From positions 1 through 48,684 of the forward strand of contig JAQTSK010000009.1 of the NCBI GenBank assembly GCA_028711345.1: DNA of 48,684 nt, written 5' to 3'. Numbering within the stretch: the first letter of the stretch is position 1; each line of letters opens with the position of its first letter. Shown here piece by piece: positions 17,501-25,010 of this stretch. The stretch comes from Candidatus Peribacteraceae bacterium (GTDB lineage Bacteria > Patescibacteriota > Gracilibacteria > Peribacterales > Peribacteraceae). The notes beneath the pieces are model-generated. The model searched no databases, was not told the DNA's origin, and saw nothing but the letters and a program-made list of their open reading frames with translations. The translations under genes and the position numbers were made by a program.

Positions 17501-17720
17501 CCTGACCGAAGAACCGGAGCCAGTGCAGGAGCCCCTCACATCGTTCTTCATCTTCCGTGACGATCACCGCCGGTCGCGGTCGCAGCGTCAGCAGATGACT
17601 GAAGATCATCGCCTTGGCTGTTTCATTCGCCAACCCGGAGATTGTCAGCGCATGTCGATCGCCGAGGAGCTGGTCAAGCTCCCGGTGAGTATTCTCCCCG
17701 ATGCAGATGGATGGCTTCAT
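14586..17720 (-). CDS. mfd: Transcription-repair coupling factor
   Basis: 1044 aa, slightly shorter than the usual ~1150. The UvrB-homology part is followed by the CarD-like RNA polymerase interaction domain near residue 377 (FVVHMEHGIGRFEG). The Walker A motif GDVGFGKTEVA is near residue 518 and the DEEQRFGVKQKE box near 620. Helicase motifs through VGRGTVQAYSYF and a C-terminal TRCF domain follow. Mfd releases stalled RNA polymerase at DNA lesions and recruits UvrA. The start at 17720 fits the domain start and no Shine-Dalgarno site is visible. Large open frames on the other strand are shadows. Confidence 0.97.
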   Translation of the reverse strand: MKPSICIGENTHRELDQLLGDRHALTISGLANETAKAMIFSHLLTLRPRPAVIVTEDEERCEGLLHWLRFFGQDAFPVRFGEDPTSDDVSGVVRMMHGDGIAVMERATWEKSLPSFKELIERAVHLTVGKATEFTDLFTRLIDAGYEHTDDTELSPGEYRRLGDTLDIFPVGEMEPLQVRFSFGTVEAIIRSAHPDESAKTLVIHPLSWDKTETLPKQFPAASLLVTDEQEDMAFPEKADRVEITSFPQGDQVHVHLRYLSVLKFYTLQDFLNDVRDKLHQKWTIVIVSKRADELRAVLKEELIPSLPSPERKPGSVTIVEADDDSLLPHSLQNPDLQCALITDREIFSLKREAKQRSVQRLALDFITSLQAGDFVVHMEHGIGRFEGMTVKEVDQVEREYLEITYAENDKLFVPVDQADKLSKFVHEEGHEPVLTRLGSVEWKKVTKKVTEETQEIARELLEIYAKRAKAKGIASPEDTEVQRKFDDAFQYTETPGQMKAIDDIKRDMESGHPMDRLICGDVGFGKTEVAMRAAFKAVQGGRQVALLSPITILADQHYHSLQKRMEGFNVRTEMLSRFRTHSEQRETLERLREGKVDIAVGTHRLLQDDVVFKNLGLVIIDEEQRFGVKQKEKLKQLRSSVDILTLTATPIPRTLNLGLHKLRDITTITTPPPGRLPIITEVRKYSDALVREGIMKEIGRGGQVYMLHNRVETIDAFAMKLRALVPQASFVVTHGQLKPELLEERILAFKEGKFNVLVSSTIIENGIDLPRANTLIVNEAEKFGLSQLYQLRGRVGRGTVQAYSYFLYHSQRLKDDAKKRLRAIVEASELGSGFQIAMRDLEIRGAGEILGASQSGNMTTVGVSHYLRLLKNAVDDLRSGATHEEEDVSGAVEIILPFEALLPAHYITDEVEKISMYQKLAGSEDEAMLKELVDDLKEEYGPLPKQTEYLVQILRLRMACRRAGVQRVKMETILGSKRELVVTLTSKVSAAEVMQLLEHHRAWRVSGSTLRLAEEDIEKAGGKEWLPELTKQIALLQKKETKK

Positions 17721-17833
17721 TCCGGATAATTAAGTGTTGGCGCAGTGCAAATGTCCGGCAACCGCCGAAACGCCACCGTTCCTTTTGACGAAGGAAGCGG
17801 GGACTTTTACTGATTGATTACTTCGAGTCTACG

Positions 17834-19021
17834 TTATTCCTCCGACATGCGCAACGGCATGATGAGGTGCAGGTAGCGGTCCGCCTCGGGTACGCGGAAG
17901 ACCGCAGGATGCATTTTGTCGGAGAGTTCGATGCCGATGTTCCCGCCATCGATGCGCGAGAGAAAGTCGATCAGGTAGGTTGAGGAAATGGCGATCTTCG
18001 TTTCCTTCCCCGTGAGTTCGGCACCGATGGTGGATTCGTCGCGACCGATCTGCGTCTGTTTGGTGGTCAGATGGACCCCCGACTTTGTAAACGAGAACGT
18101 GATGTTGTTATTCAGTTCCTTGGCGAAGTAGTGCATGCGCTTCACGGCGCTGAGGAGCTCCTTCGCCGACACCGAGACGGTGGACGTTTTCTCCTTCGGA
18201 AGCACCTGCGCATAGTCCGGGAATTTCCCGTCGATCAGACGGCTGATCAATCGTGTGGGCCCGACGTGCACCTCGATCTGCTGCGAGCTCAAGAAAACGT
18301 CGACGGACTCCAACCCCGTTTTGCCCTTCGCGACTTTCTCACCGTCTTTCGTTTCTTCATTCGTCTTCTCTCCCCCCGCCTCCGCCCGCCCGCGTTCGAG
18401 GGCGATGACCCCTTTCAGCTCCTCCAGAAAGCGCGCGGGAATGATGCAGGACACCTCGCCCGATGCTGCGGCGGTATCCATTTTGAACTCCGAGAGGCGG
18501 TAGCTGTCGGTTCCGACGAGGATGAGCGCACCGCGCTCCAGTCGTGTGAAGACGCCGGAGATCACCGGACGCGATGTGGTTTTGGCACAGGCGAAGGTCA
18601 CGAGGCTGAGTCCCTTGAGCAGCGACGGGATGGCGAGCGTCAGGGACGATTCCCGTTGAATCCCCGCGATGGTCGGGAAGCCGCTGGCAGCCTCTCCGGC
18701 GATGGTCGCCTTGGCATGCTTCGAGTGCAGTTTCAGTTGTGTGCCTTCACTCGTTTCCAACAATACTTCTCCATCCTGGTTGTACTGCATGAAGTTCAAT
18801 ATCGCCTTGGCGGGAACCGTGATGGATCCCTCGTTCTCGATCTGCACTTCGAAGCTGGTGACGATCGAGAGTTCCAAATTCGTCGCACTCAGCGTGCAGC
18901 GCTTCCCTTCCGCGTGGATCAGGATGTTCTGGAGGACCGGCAGTACCTGTTCCGTGCCGATGGCACGGCTGACGAGCTGGAGTCCCGCGAGGAGGTTCTG
19001 GGTGGAGGTGGAGAACTTCAT
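17834..19021 (-). CDS. dnaN: DNA polymerase III beta sliding clamp
   Basis: 395 aa from the ATG at 19021, which gives the standard start MKFSTSTQNLLAGLQ. Three clamp domains are visible: TLSATNLELSI in domain 1, VGTDSYRLSEFK in domain 2 and the C-terminal HLIMPLRM motif. Residues ~211-237 are an unusual Lys/Glu/Gly-rich insertion (RAEAGGEKTNEETKDGEK) in the linker between domains 2 and 3. The ring-shaped dimer tethers polymerase to DNA. The gene is not next to dnaA here. A weak TTCAAT box lies 8 bases upstream. Confidence 0.97.
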   Translation of the reverse strand: MKFSTSTQNLLAGLQLVSRAIGTEQVLPVLQNILIHAEGKRCTLSATNLELSIVTSFEVQIENEGSITVPAKAILNFMQYNQDGEVLLETSEGTQLKLHSKHAKATIAGEAASGFPTIAGIQRESSLTLAIPSLLKGLSLVTFACAKTTSRPVISGVFTRLERGALILVGTDSYRLSEFKMDTAAASGEVSCIIPARFLEELKGVIALERGRAEAGGEKTNEETKDGEKVAKGKTGLESVDVFLSSQQIEVHVGPTRLISRLIDGKFPDYAQVLPKEKTSTVSVSAKELLSAVKRMHYFAKELNNNITFSFTKSGVHLTTKQTQIGRDESTIGAELTGKETKIAISSTYLIDFLSRIDGGNIGIELSDKMHPAVFRVPEADRYLHLIMPLRMSEE

Positions 19022-19071
19022 ATGGGCGCATTGAAGAGCAACTTGCCCTGCTGCGCAAGGCGGGAAAGAAA

Positions 19072-19140
19072 TCAAGGATGCCCAAGGAACCAAAGAATCC
19101 AAGGAACATCCTTGAAATCCCTGGTTACGTTGGTTTCCTT
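19072..19140. repeat. Short CCAAGGAA-type inverted and tandem repeat
   Basis: CCCAAGGAACCAAAG, TCCAAGGAACATCC and then GGTTTCCTTGGTTTC form an imperfect inverted repeat upstream of dnaN and after the stop of the surface protein at 19155. A similar run of GGTTTCTTC units lies at 7050-7080. No gene is seen here. Confidence 0.5.
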
Positions 19141-19154
19141 GGTTTCATTGTGTA

Positions 19155-20372
19155 TTACGGCGTCGTCGTCTCGAAGTTGAGATTGATGAATCCCGCTTCG
19201 GCGAATGTGGTGGCCTTGGCCGCGAGTTTCACATAGATCGTGATGTAGTCTTTCGGCGTCCACGTTCCGTCCGTTATGCCGATGTTCGCCGTGGCGAACG
19301 TTGCGCTCGCGAGAGCGGCATTCCCCGAGAGAACAGCCAAGGCATCTTCCGTGTCCTTCATCCGCACGGTCACGTGGTTGTTGTCCGCGGTTCCGTCCGC
19401 GGTGCGATACCGCAGTTCGATCGGCTTCACCGGATCCCACGAGCTGAAGTTGTCCGGCAGGCGGACGCGGATCGAGATCCAGTAGTCGTTGAGTCCGGCT
19501 TTGCTGCTGGTCCAGTGGTAGAAGTTCTCATTGATACCCGCCACACCTCCGGACGCGGAGAGCTGCCCGATGAAGCTGGAACCCGAGGAGAAGTAAATGG
19601 CATTCGGATATTCCGGATGGAGAGAGAGGATGGCCCCGCTGCCGTTACCGGTTGAGATGGCTTCCCAGGTGAGTTCTCCTGCACCGTTGGTCTTCAGGAA
19701 ACCGTTCTCCGTTTGCGTCGTCGGGAACGTATAGGTCTCGCCGTGGATGGTCACGTTCCCGTCGACGGTCAGGGTGGAACCGGAGAGATTCCCTTTGGTT
19801 GTGATCGCGCCCGTCGCGGTGAGCGTACCACCGATCGTTGCGTTGCGATCGATGTTGAGCGAAGAACCGGAGATGGTGCCGAGGACCGAGAACTTGGTTT
19901 TCGGAGTGGTTCCTCCGACTGCGAGTGATCCGAGGACGTAGGATGCTCCTCCCATGAACGTGAAGTTCGAGCCGGATGCGGTACCGCGCGTCGTGATGTT
20001 GCCGTTTGCAAGAACCGCCCCCGTGACGGTCAGACCTCCGCCGATCGTTGCGTTGCGATCGACATTGAGCGATGAGCCTGAAATGGTTCCGAGGACGCTG
20101 ATGCCGTGTGAGAACTGGAATCGGTTGGTCGTGAGGAACTTGATGGTCTGTGTGGACGCCCCGAAGCGAAGTTCGATGTTCGTCGTTCCGTCACCGCTAT
20201 CGATTGCCTGAAATGATTCCGTATTCACGAGGAGTGTGGGGTTCCATGAGGAAGCGGCGGCTGCAGCTTGGATCGTTGTGCCGATCATAACCAGCGCAGT
20301 TGCCATCCCGGTGCAAATGCACAGGGAGCGTCGGATGATCGAGCGATGGTGAGTCTTTGTATGTATTGGCAT
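19155..20372 (-). CDS. Secreted repeat-containing surface protein
   Basis: 405 aa. Residues ~14-40 are a signal peptide with an alanine-rich cleavage region (TIQAAAAASSW). Residues ~85-235 carry recurring units of the form VLGTISGSSLNVDRNATIGG, LTVTGA and SGSTLTVDGN, a beta-helix-like pattern common in CPR surface proteins and phage fibre stalks. The C-terminal ~150 residues form a beta-sandwich-like domain (YWISIRVRLPDNF, HVTVRMKDTED, FINLNFET). The role is probably structural. The start follows an extended -10 (TGA-TATACT) by 6 bases. Confidence 0.75.
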   Translation of the reverse strand: MPIHTKTHHRSIIRRSLCICTGMATALVMIGTTIQAAAAASSWNPTLLVNTESFQAIDSGDGTTNIELRFGASTQTIKFLTTNRFQFSHGISVLGTISGSSLNVDRNATIGGGLTVTGAVLANGNITTRGTASGSNFTFMGGASYVLGSLAVGGTTPKTKFSVLGTISGSSLNIDRNATIGGTLTATGAITTKGNLSGSTLTVDGNVTIHGETYTFPTTQTENGFLKTNGAGELTWEAISTGNGSGAILSLHPEYPNAIYFSSGSSFIGQLSASGGVAGINENFYHWTSSKAGLNDYWISIRVRLPDNFSSWDPVKPIELRYRTADGTADNNHVTVRMKDTEDALAVLSGNAALASATFATANIGITDGTWTPKDYITIYVKLAAKATTFAEAGFINLNFETTTP

Positions 20373-20378
20373 CGTGCC

Positions 20379-20384
20379 AGTATA
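20379..20384 (-). promoter_or_regulatory. Extended -10 box of the repeat-containing surface protein
   Basis: On the minus strand, TGA-TATACT, then 6 bases to the ATG at 20372. No Shine-Dalgarno site is present. Confidence 0.6.
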
Positions 20385-20538
20385 TCAGAATTTTCTATTC
20401 TGTGCTGTAATGTTATATTGACATTGAACCGGATCATTGTCTGAAGAATCTTTTGATTCCGAAAGTGATCATGGCGGCGGTTCGCTCGAAATCAGTCCGC
20501 ATACGACGCGGTTCTTCAGTGATGTACAGTGCAGAATC

Positions 20539-21621
20539 TCAAGACAGTTGTTGCCTCAACTCCTCAAACAACCTCTTTTCTTCTCTCGACAATTTCACCG
20601 GGATCACGATGTCCACGGTGACGAAATGATCGCCCATACGGCTGGAATTCACAATCGGCATCCCTTTTCCTTTGAGTCTCAGCACTTGTCCCGGCTGCGT
20701 CCCCGCGGGAATATCGATGGTCGATGTTCCGTGCACGGTTTCGATGTCAACCTTCGTGCCGAGGACGGCGTCGACGACACGGAGTGAGACGGTTGATCGA
20801 ATGTCGTCCCCCTCGCGTTCGAAGCGCTTGTCGCTCTCGACATTGATACGGACGAGCAGGTCACCGGACGTGCCGCCGTGTTTCCCCGCTTCTCCTTCAC
20901 CGGTCACGCGTAGCGTCTGACCGTCGTCGATGCCCGCGGGAATTCGCACCTTCACCGTTTTGGATCCCGTCGTCCGTCCTTCCCCTTTGCAGGTATTGCA
21001 CGGTTTCTCCGGCACTTTGCCTGCTCCTCGACATGTCTCGCAGATGACGCTCTGGCGGATCATGCCGAAGAGGGATCTGGAGGTTCGCGTCACCGCCCCC
21101 GTTCCGCCGCACTCGACGCATGTGACGAGTTTCGACCCCTCTGCGCTGCCTGTTCCGCCGCACGATGCGCACAGTATCTCGGTTTTCAGGCTGATCTCCC
21201 GCTCCACCCCCCTCACCGCTTCCGAGAAGGGAATCGTGATCTCCACTTCCAGAGTGCGTCCGCGCGTATCCGAACGTTTGCCGCCACTGCGGGTTCCGCC
21301 GAAGAACGCATCGAAAATATCCCCGAAATCCCCGTCGAATGATGAAGGATCGAAGCCGGAGAATCCGCCGAATCCGCCTCCCTGTCCCGGTCGGAATCCG
21401 CTAAAGTCCGCGGACCCGAAGCGGTCGTACGCTTCTTTCTTCTTTGCGTCACTCAGAACCTCGTACGCTTCGTTGACTTCCTTGAATTTGGCTTCTTTCT
21501 CCTTATCCCCCTTATGCTTGTCCGGATGCAATTCGCGGCTCAGTTTCCGGTACGCCTGCTTGATCTCCGCTTCACTTGCGGATTTCTGGACGCCGAGGAT
21601 CGCGTAAAAGTCTTTGGTCAC
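20539..21621 (-). CDS. dnaJ: Chaperone DnaJ
   Basis: 360 aa starting with GTG at 21621. The J domain is at residues 1-70 with His32-Pro-Asp. A Gly/Phe-rich linker (GQGGGFGGFSGFDP) follows. Four CxxCxGxG zinc motifs are present (CASCGGTG, CVECGGTG, CETCRGAG, CNTCKGEG), then the C-terminal substrate-binding domains and LSREEKRLFEEL. It stimulates DnaK ATPase and holds unfolded proteins. dnaK and grpE are not in this window. The box TGTAAACT lies 7 bases upstream of the GTG. Confidence 0.97.
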   Translation of the reverse strand: MTKDFYAILGVQKSASEAEIKQAYRKLSRELHPDKHKGDKEKEAKFKEVNEAYEVLSDAKKKEAYDRFGSADFSGFRPGQGGGFGGFSGFDPSSFDGDFGDIFDAFFGGTRSGGKRSDTRGRTLEVEITIPFSEAVRGVEREISLKTEILCASCGGTGSAEGSKLVTCVECGGTGAVTRTSRSLFGMIRQSVICETCRGAGKVPEKPCNTCKGEGRTTGSKTVKVRIPAGIDDGQTLRVTGEGEAGKHGGTSGDLLVRINVESDKRFEREGDDIRSTVSLRVVDAVLGTKVDIETVHGTSTIDIPAGTQPGQVLRLKGKGMPIVNSSRMGDHFVTVDIVIPVKLSREEKRLFEELRQQLS

Positions 21622-21628
21622 GGTCGAA

Positions 21629-21634
21629 AGTTTA
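21629..21634 (-). promoter_or_regulatory. Extended -10 box of dnaJ
   Basis: On the minus strand TAAACT, preceded by TG, ends 7 bases before the GTG start codon at 21621. Confidence 0.5.
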
Positions 21635-21662
21635 CAGCGAACAGCGAACAGCGAACAGCGAC
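21635..21662. repeat. AGCGAAC tandem repeat
   Basis: About four units of AGCGAAC lie just upstream of the dnaJ -10 box, where its -35 region would be. It looks like simple-sequence intergenic filler. Confidence 0.6.
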
Positions 21663-21776
21663 GAGTAGTACAAAACGATCATGACAGCATGCTGATCGCA
21701 GAGCGCTGACCGCTCGTGGCTCCTACCAAGCGGTTTCTATTGCATCCTATCCGAAGTGGAATCACACTGTCCGCGT

Positions 21777-22256
21777 ATGCCCTCCCCTTCCTCCTCCCAA
21801 TCCGCCGGTCGCGGCTCCCGTTTACTTGCCCGGATACTCGACAGTCTCATCGGCGGCATCCCCGCTATGGTGTTGTTGATTTCCTCTTTAGCACCTGCGA
21901 TGACGGCAGTGCAAACCGCCGAAAGAACAGGCGTACCTTTGGAAGGCTTTCCGCCCATGGCGGCCGGCACTTTCCTCGCGCTCGTTCTCTGGCTCATCGT
22001 TTTCACGGTGATCCAATTGACGTATCTGACGACACGAGGACAGACGCTGGGAAAGATGATGTGCAAAGTCAAAATCGTCATGCTTGCCGACGGCATGAAC
22101 GGCGGCTTCGTGCCCAACGTACTGCTCCGGACCATCGTGAACGGACTCATCGGTATGGTGCCGTTCTACGGCATCGTCGACATCTTCTTCATCTTCCGCG
22201 AAGACCGCCGCTGCATTCATGATCTCATTGCAGGGACGGTTGTCGTGAAGGCGTGA
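21777..22256 (+). CDS. RDD-family membrane protein
   Basis: 159 aa. The family signature is visible: an RLLARILDSLIGG first helix with Arg-Asp, a second helix ALVLWLIVFTVIQLTYL, the TRGQTLGKMMCKVKIV motif and LLRTIVNGLIGMVPF in a third membrane segment, ending in RRCIHDLIAGTVVV. RDD proteins are three-helix membrane proteins of unclear function, and some are thought to be transporters. The start at 21777 precedes the RDD core and follows a CACACT box by 8 bases. Confidence 0.88.
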   Translation: MPSPSSSQSAGRGSRLLARILDSLIGGIPAMVLLISSLAPAMTAVQTAERTGVPLEGFPPMAAGTFLALVLWLIVFTVIQLTYLTTRGQTLGKMMCKVKIVMLADGMNGGFVPNVLLRTIVNGLIGMVPFYGIVDIFFIFREDRRCIHDLIAGTVVVKA

Positions 22257-22371
22257 GGAAGGCATGGGTCAGCTGACGAACGTCGCCGGTCAACGATCTT
22301 TTGAGTGAATACACGCAGGATCGGTCATAGGTGATGCTCACACCTTGTCGAAGCTGAATTCCCGATCCCGA

Positions 22372-23739
22372 TCATTCCTCCTCCCGGATGATGTCCGCTC
22401 CAAGCGTTTTCAGCTTTTCCTCCAGCCGGTCGTAGCCTCGCTCGATGTACCGGACGTCGGTCACAACAGTCTCTCCCTGCGCCGCCAATCCTGCGATCAC
22501 CATGGCGACTCCTGCGCGGATATCGTTGCTGGGGACCTGACGACCGCGCAAGACGCTCGGACCGATGACCAGCGCCTGATGGGAATTGAGAATTTCGATG
22601 TGCGCTCCCATTTTCTCCAGTTCGTAGAGGTACGCCATGCGACCCTCGAACAGCACTTCGAAAATCCGACTGACTCCTTCGGCTTGCGTCAGAAGAACGC
22701 CGAACGGCGCCTGCAGATCGGTCGGGAATCCGGGGAAGATGTTGGTCTGGATGCGCGTCGCCTTGAACGACGATGCCGCACCGTCGACCAGCATGTCTCC
22801 GTTCTTCTCGCACGTCACCCTGCCCCCTGCGCGCCCGATCGCGCCGAGGAAGGAAATCAGGTGAGTCCGGTCGGCGTGCCGGATGCGGATCCTGCCGCGC
22901 GTCGCCAGCCCCGCGAGGATGAATGCGCCGGCTTCCAGATAGTCGGATGTCACCGTGTGCGTCCCGCCTGCAAGACGGGCTGATCCGCCCTGAATGGAAA
23001 GCGTGTGTGAGCCGACTCCTCCGACTTTGATGTTGCGGTCAATCAAAAATTTGCACACGTCCTGCACATGCGGTTCCGCAGCCGCGAGTTCGATACGCAC
23101 CTCCGCTTTGATCAATGCCGCCGCAAGCAGCACGTTCTCGGTGGCTGTCACGGAAAACTCCGGAAGGATGACCTCGCCTCCGTGCAGCTTCCCGCGGAGC
23201 CGGAGCGTCGTATCGGTGCTGAGATCTTCGGCTCCCAGCTGCGTGAACGCGAGAATATGTGCGCCCACGGGCCGCTTGCCCAGAACGCATCCGCCGGGAT
23301 ACGCCATCTCGACCTCGCCGAAGCGGGCGAGTAATGGGCCTAAGAGCACGATGGAACCGCGCAGCTTGGAGACCAGATCGTGCGGGATGGGTCTGCTTTC
23401 CGCCGCATCCGTATTGATTGTGATGACGGTTTCGTCTTCCGTAACGGTCGCGCCGAGGAAGCGGAGGATGGAGAGCAGTGTGGCCGTATCCCGAAGACGC
23501 GGGACATTCTTCAGCACCGTCGTTCCCTGACAGAGCAACGTACCGGCGATGAGCGGCAGCGCGGCATTCTTGGAGCCGCTGATATCCACCGTTCCCGTGA
23601 GCGGTTTCCCGCCCTGAATACGGTAACGGACATCCAGTCCGTCCGGCGTCGCCGCAGCCGCCATGGCCTGCGAAATGACACCGGAAACATCCAGAGGAGC
23701 TTGTTTTTCGACGATCGTCTTCACACGGGTGGAAGGCAT
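22372..23739 (-). CDS. murA: UDP-N-acetylglucosamine 1-carboxyvinyltransferase
   Basis: 455 aa. The EPSP-synthase-like fold starts with RIQGGKPLTGTVDISGSKNAA. The catalytic cysteine is Cys151 in AYPGGCVLGKRPVGAH, equivalent to E. coli Cys115, so fosfomycin sensitivity would be expected from the family. It adds enolpyruvate to UDP-GlcNAc, the first committed step of peptidoglycan synthesis. The N-terminus has about 35 extra residues (EKQAPLDVSGVIS) before the core. The start at 23739 lies 8 bases after a TACACT box. Confidence 0.97.
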   Translation of the reverse strand: MPSTRVKTIVEKQAPLDVSGVISQAMAAAATPDGLDVRYRIQGGKPLTGTVDISGSKNAALPLIAGTLLCQGTTVLKNVPRLRDTATLLSILRFLGATVTEDETVITINTDAAESRPIPHDLVSKLRGSIVLLGPLLARFGEVEMAYPGGCVLGKRPVGAHILAFTQLGAEDLSTDTTLRLRGKLHGGEVILPEFSVTATENVLLAAALIKAEVRIELAAAEPHVQDVCKFLIDRNIKVGGVGSHTLSIQGGSARLAGGTHTVTSDYLEAGAFILAGLATRGRIRIRHADRTHLISFLGAIGRAGGRVTCEKNGDMLVDGAASSFKATRIQTNIFPGFPTDLQAPFGVLLTQAEGVSRIFEVLFEGRMAYLYELEKMGAHIEILNSHQALVIGPSVLRGRQVPSNDIRAGVAMVIAGLAAQGETVVTDVRYIERGYDRLEEKLKTLGADIIREEE

Positions 23740-23747
23740 GCCGGGAG

Positions 23748-23753
23748 AGTGTA
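23748..23753 (-). promoter_or_regulatory. -10 box of murA
   Basis: On the minus strand TACACT ends 8 bases before the ATG at 23739. Confidence 0.5.
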
Positions 23754-23878
23754 GCGAACACGCGACAATTTGAACAGCGTTTGTCAAGGCTCAGGAAGAC
23801 ATTGTGGACGTATTTCAGAGGTTTTTGCCTCTCTCCCTCGGAGATTCCACGACAAAGTCGCACGGGAAATGCGGGGAT

Positions 23879-24937
23879 TTACGGGGCTTCGACCTTCTCT
23901 TGTTTCGCAAGATAGCGCAGTTTCTCAAGAGCTCTGTTCTGCAGCTGTCTGACTCGCTCTTTGGAGATTCCAAATTCGTCGCCAATTTCCCGTAATGTCG
24001 TAGGTTTACAATCAATTCCATAGCGGTTGCGGATAATTCTTTGTTCTCGAGGATCCAACCTGTGAAGCAAACCGGCAATCGTGTTTCGCAGCGATTCACG
24101 CTCAGCTTCTCTCCCGAGCGATTCATGATGATCGGGAATGTAGTCCAATAGAATCGCGGCATCATCGTCGGCGAATTGTCGCATCGGTAATCGGGAGTTC
24201 TTCTGGATAAATGCTGTGCATGCATTTTGAATCGCCCAACTGGCATAAGTGCTGAATTTTACCCCGCGTCCGACATCAAACTTTTCCACGGCGCGCATCA
24301 GCGCGGAAGATCCTTCGCCGTTAAGTTCGTACAAGTCATACATGCCGGAGGCGGCATATTTTTTTGCGACCGAAAATACCAGTCGCAGGTTGGATTCGAT
24401 GATTGTGTTTCGCGTTTGCCGGGCTTGGTTCAATTTCTCGTCGATCGCGTCGAGTTGCCGTATGAGTATTAATGGGTTTCCCCGAACAGTCTTGGGTAAT
24501 TTCTTTTGGTCTGTACCTGCGCAGTACTTGAGATAATTGTATTTCTGGAAGAGAAAGATTTCCCCTTCTTGAGTTAACAAAGGACGCTCATAAAGATGCC
24601 TCATATAGAAATCTTCGCAGTTCGGAGCTCTTTCTGCTTTTATTTCATACAATCCCTGCGTCGGCTTACGGAGAATTGCTGAACGCGCCCTTCGTTCGTG
24701 AAATGATGAATGATCAACCCATTCGATTGTTCTGTCTTTGGTTCTTTCCAAGCGATCTGACAAATCGTGAGCGTTTTCTTCAGGTGGATCTATGGCCGCT
24801 CTTACCAGTCCGGCTACTTTTGATCGCAAGCTGATTGCGTTTGCAGTTTGCAAAGAGGGAGCAGGTGACTCCGGCTGAGCACGGTGAAGGTCTAGCAAAC
24901 TTGTTGCTGCACAAGAAAATTCTTCCTCGATTATCAT
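23879..24937 (-). CDS. Sigma-70 family RNA polymerase sigma factor lacking region 3
   Basis: 352 aa. An N-terminal ~95 residues of unknown character precede a region-1.2-like segment (NCEDFYMRHLYERPLLTQEGE). Region 2 (IIESNLRLVFSVAKKYA to EKFDVGRGVKFSTYASWAIQNAC) is clear. Region 4 (LDPREQRIIRNRYG, then TTLREIGDEFGISKERVRQLQNRAL) has a full helix-turn-helix. Only ~50 residues separate regions 2 and 4, so region 3 is largely missing. The usual WWIRQAI of region 2.4 is WAIQNAC, a change at residues that melt and read the -10 box. It is probably an alternative sigma factor, or an unusual primary one. It has its own strong promoter and is divergent from serS. Confidence 0.88.
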   Translation of the reverse strand: MIIEEEFSCAATSLLDLHRAQPESPAPSLQTANAISLRSKVAGLVRAAIDPPEENAHDLSDRLERTKDRTIEWVDHSSFHERRARSAILRKPTQGLYEIKAERAPNCEDFYMRHLYERPLLTQEGEIFLFQKYNYLKYCAGTDQKKLPKTVRGNPLILIRQLDAIDEKLNQARQTRNTIIESNLRLVFSVAKKYAASGMYDLYELNGEGSSALMRAVEKFDVGRGVKFSTYASWAIQNACTAFIQKNSRLPMRQFADDDAAILLDYIPDHHESLGREAERESLRNTIAGLLHRLDPREQRIIRNRYGIDCKPTTLREIGDEFGISKERVRQLQNRALEKLRYLAKQEKVEAP

Positions 24938-24945
24938 ATGTCTAC

Positions 24946-24973
24946 ATTAGAACTTATTATACACTATTGTCAA
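24946..24973 (-). promoter_or_regulatory. Promoter of the sigma-factor gene
   Basis: On the minus strand, a consensus TTGACA (24968-24973), a 16-base spacer and TCTAAT (24946-24951), then 8 bases to the ATG at 24937. The AT-rich gap of 73 bases is shared with divergent serS. Confidence 0.65.
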
Positions 24974-25010
24974 GGCTGACCGCTTACCGTTCCTCTGCCA
25001 TCATGTCTGC

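Noticed and set aside
15810-19180. Long plus-strand open frames across mfd and dnaN (up to 369 codons)
   Set aside because: Both overlap conserved genes on the other strand, have shadow-like composition and no promoter or start context.
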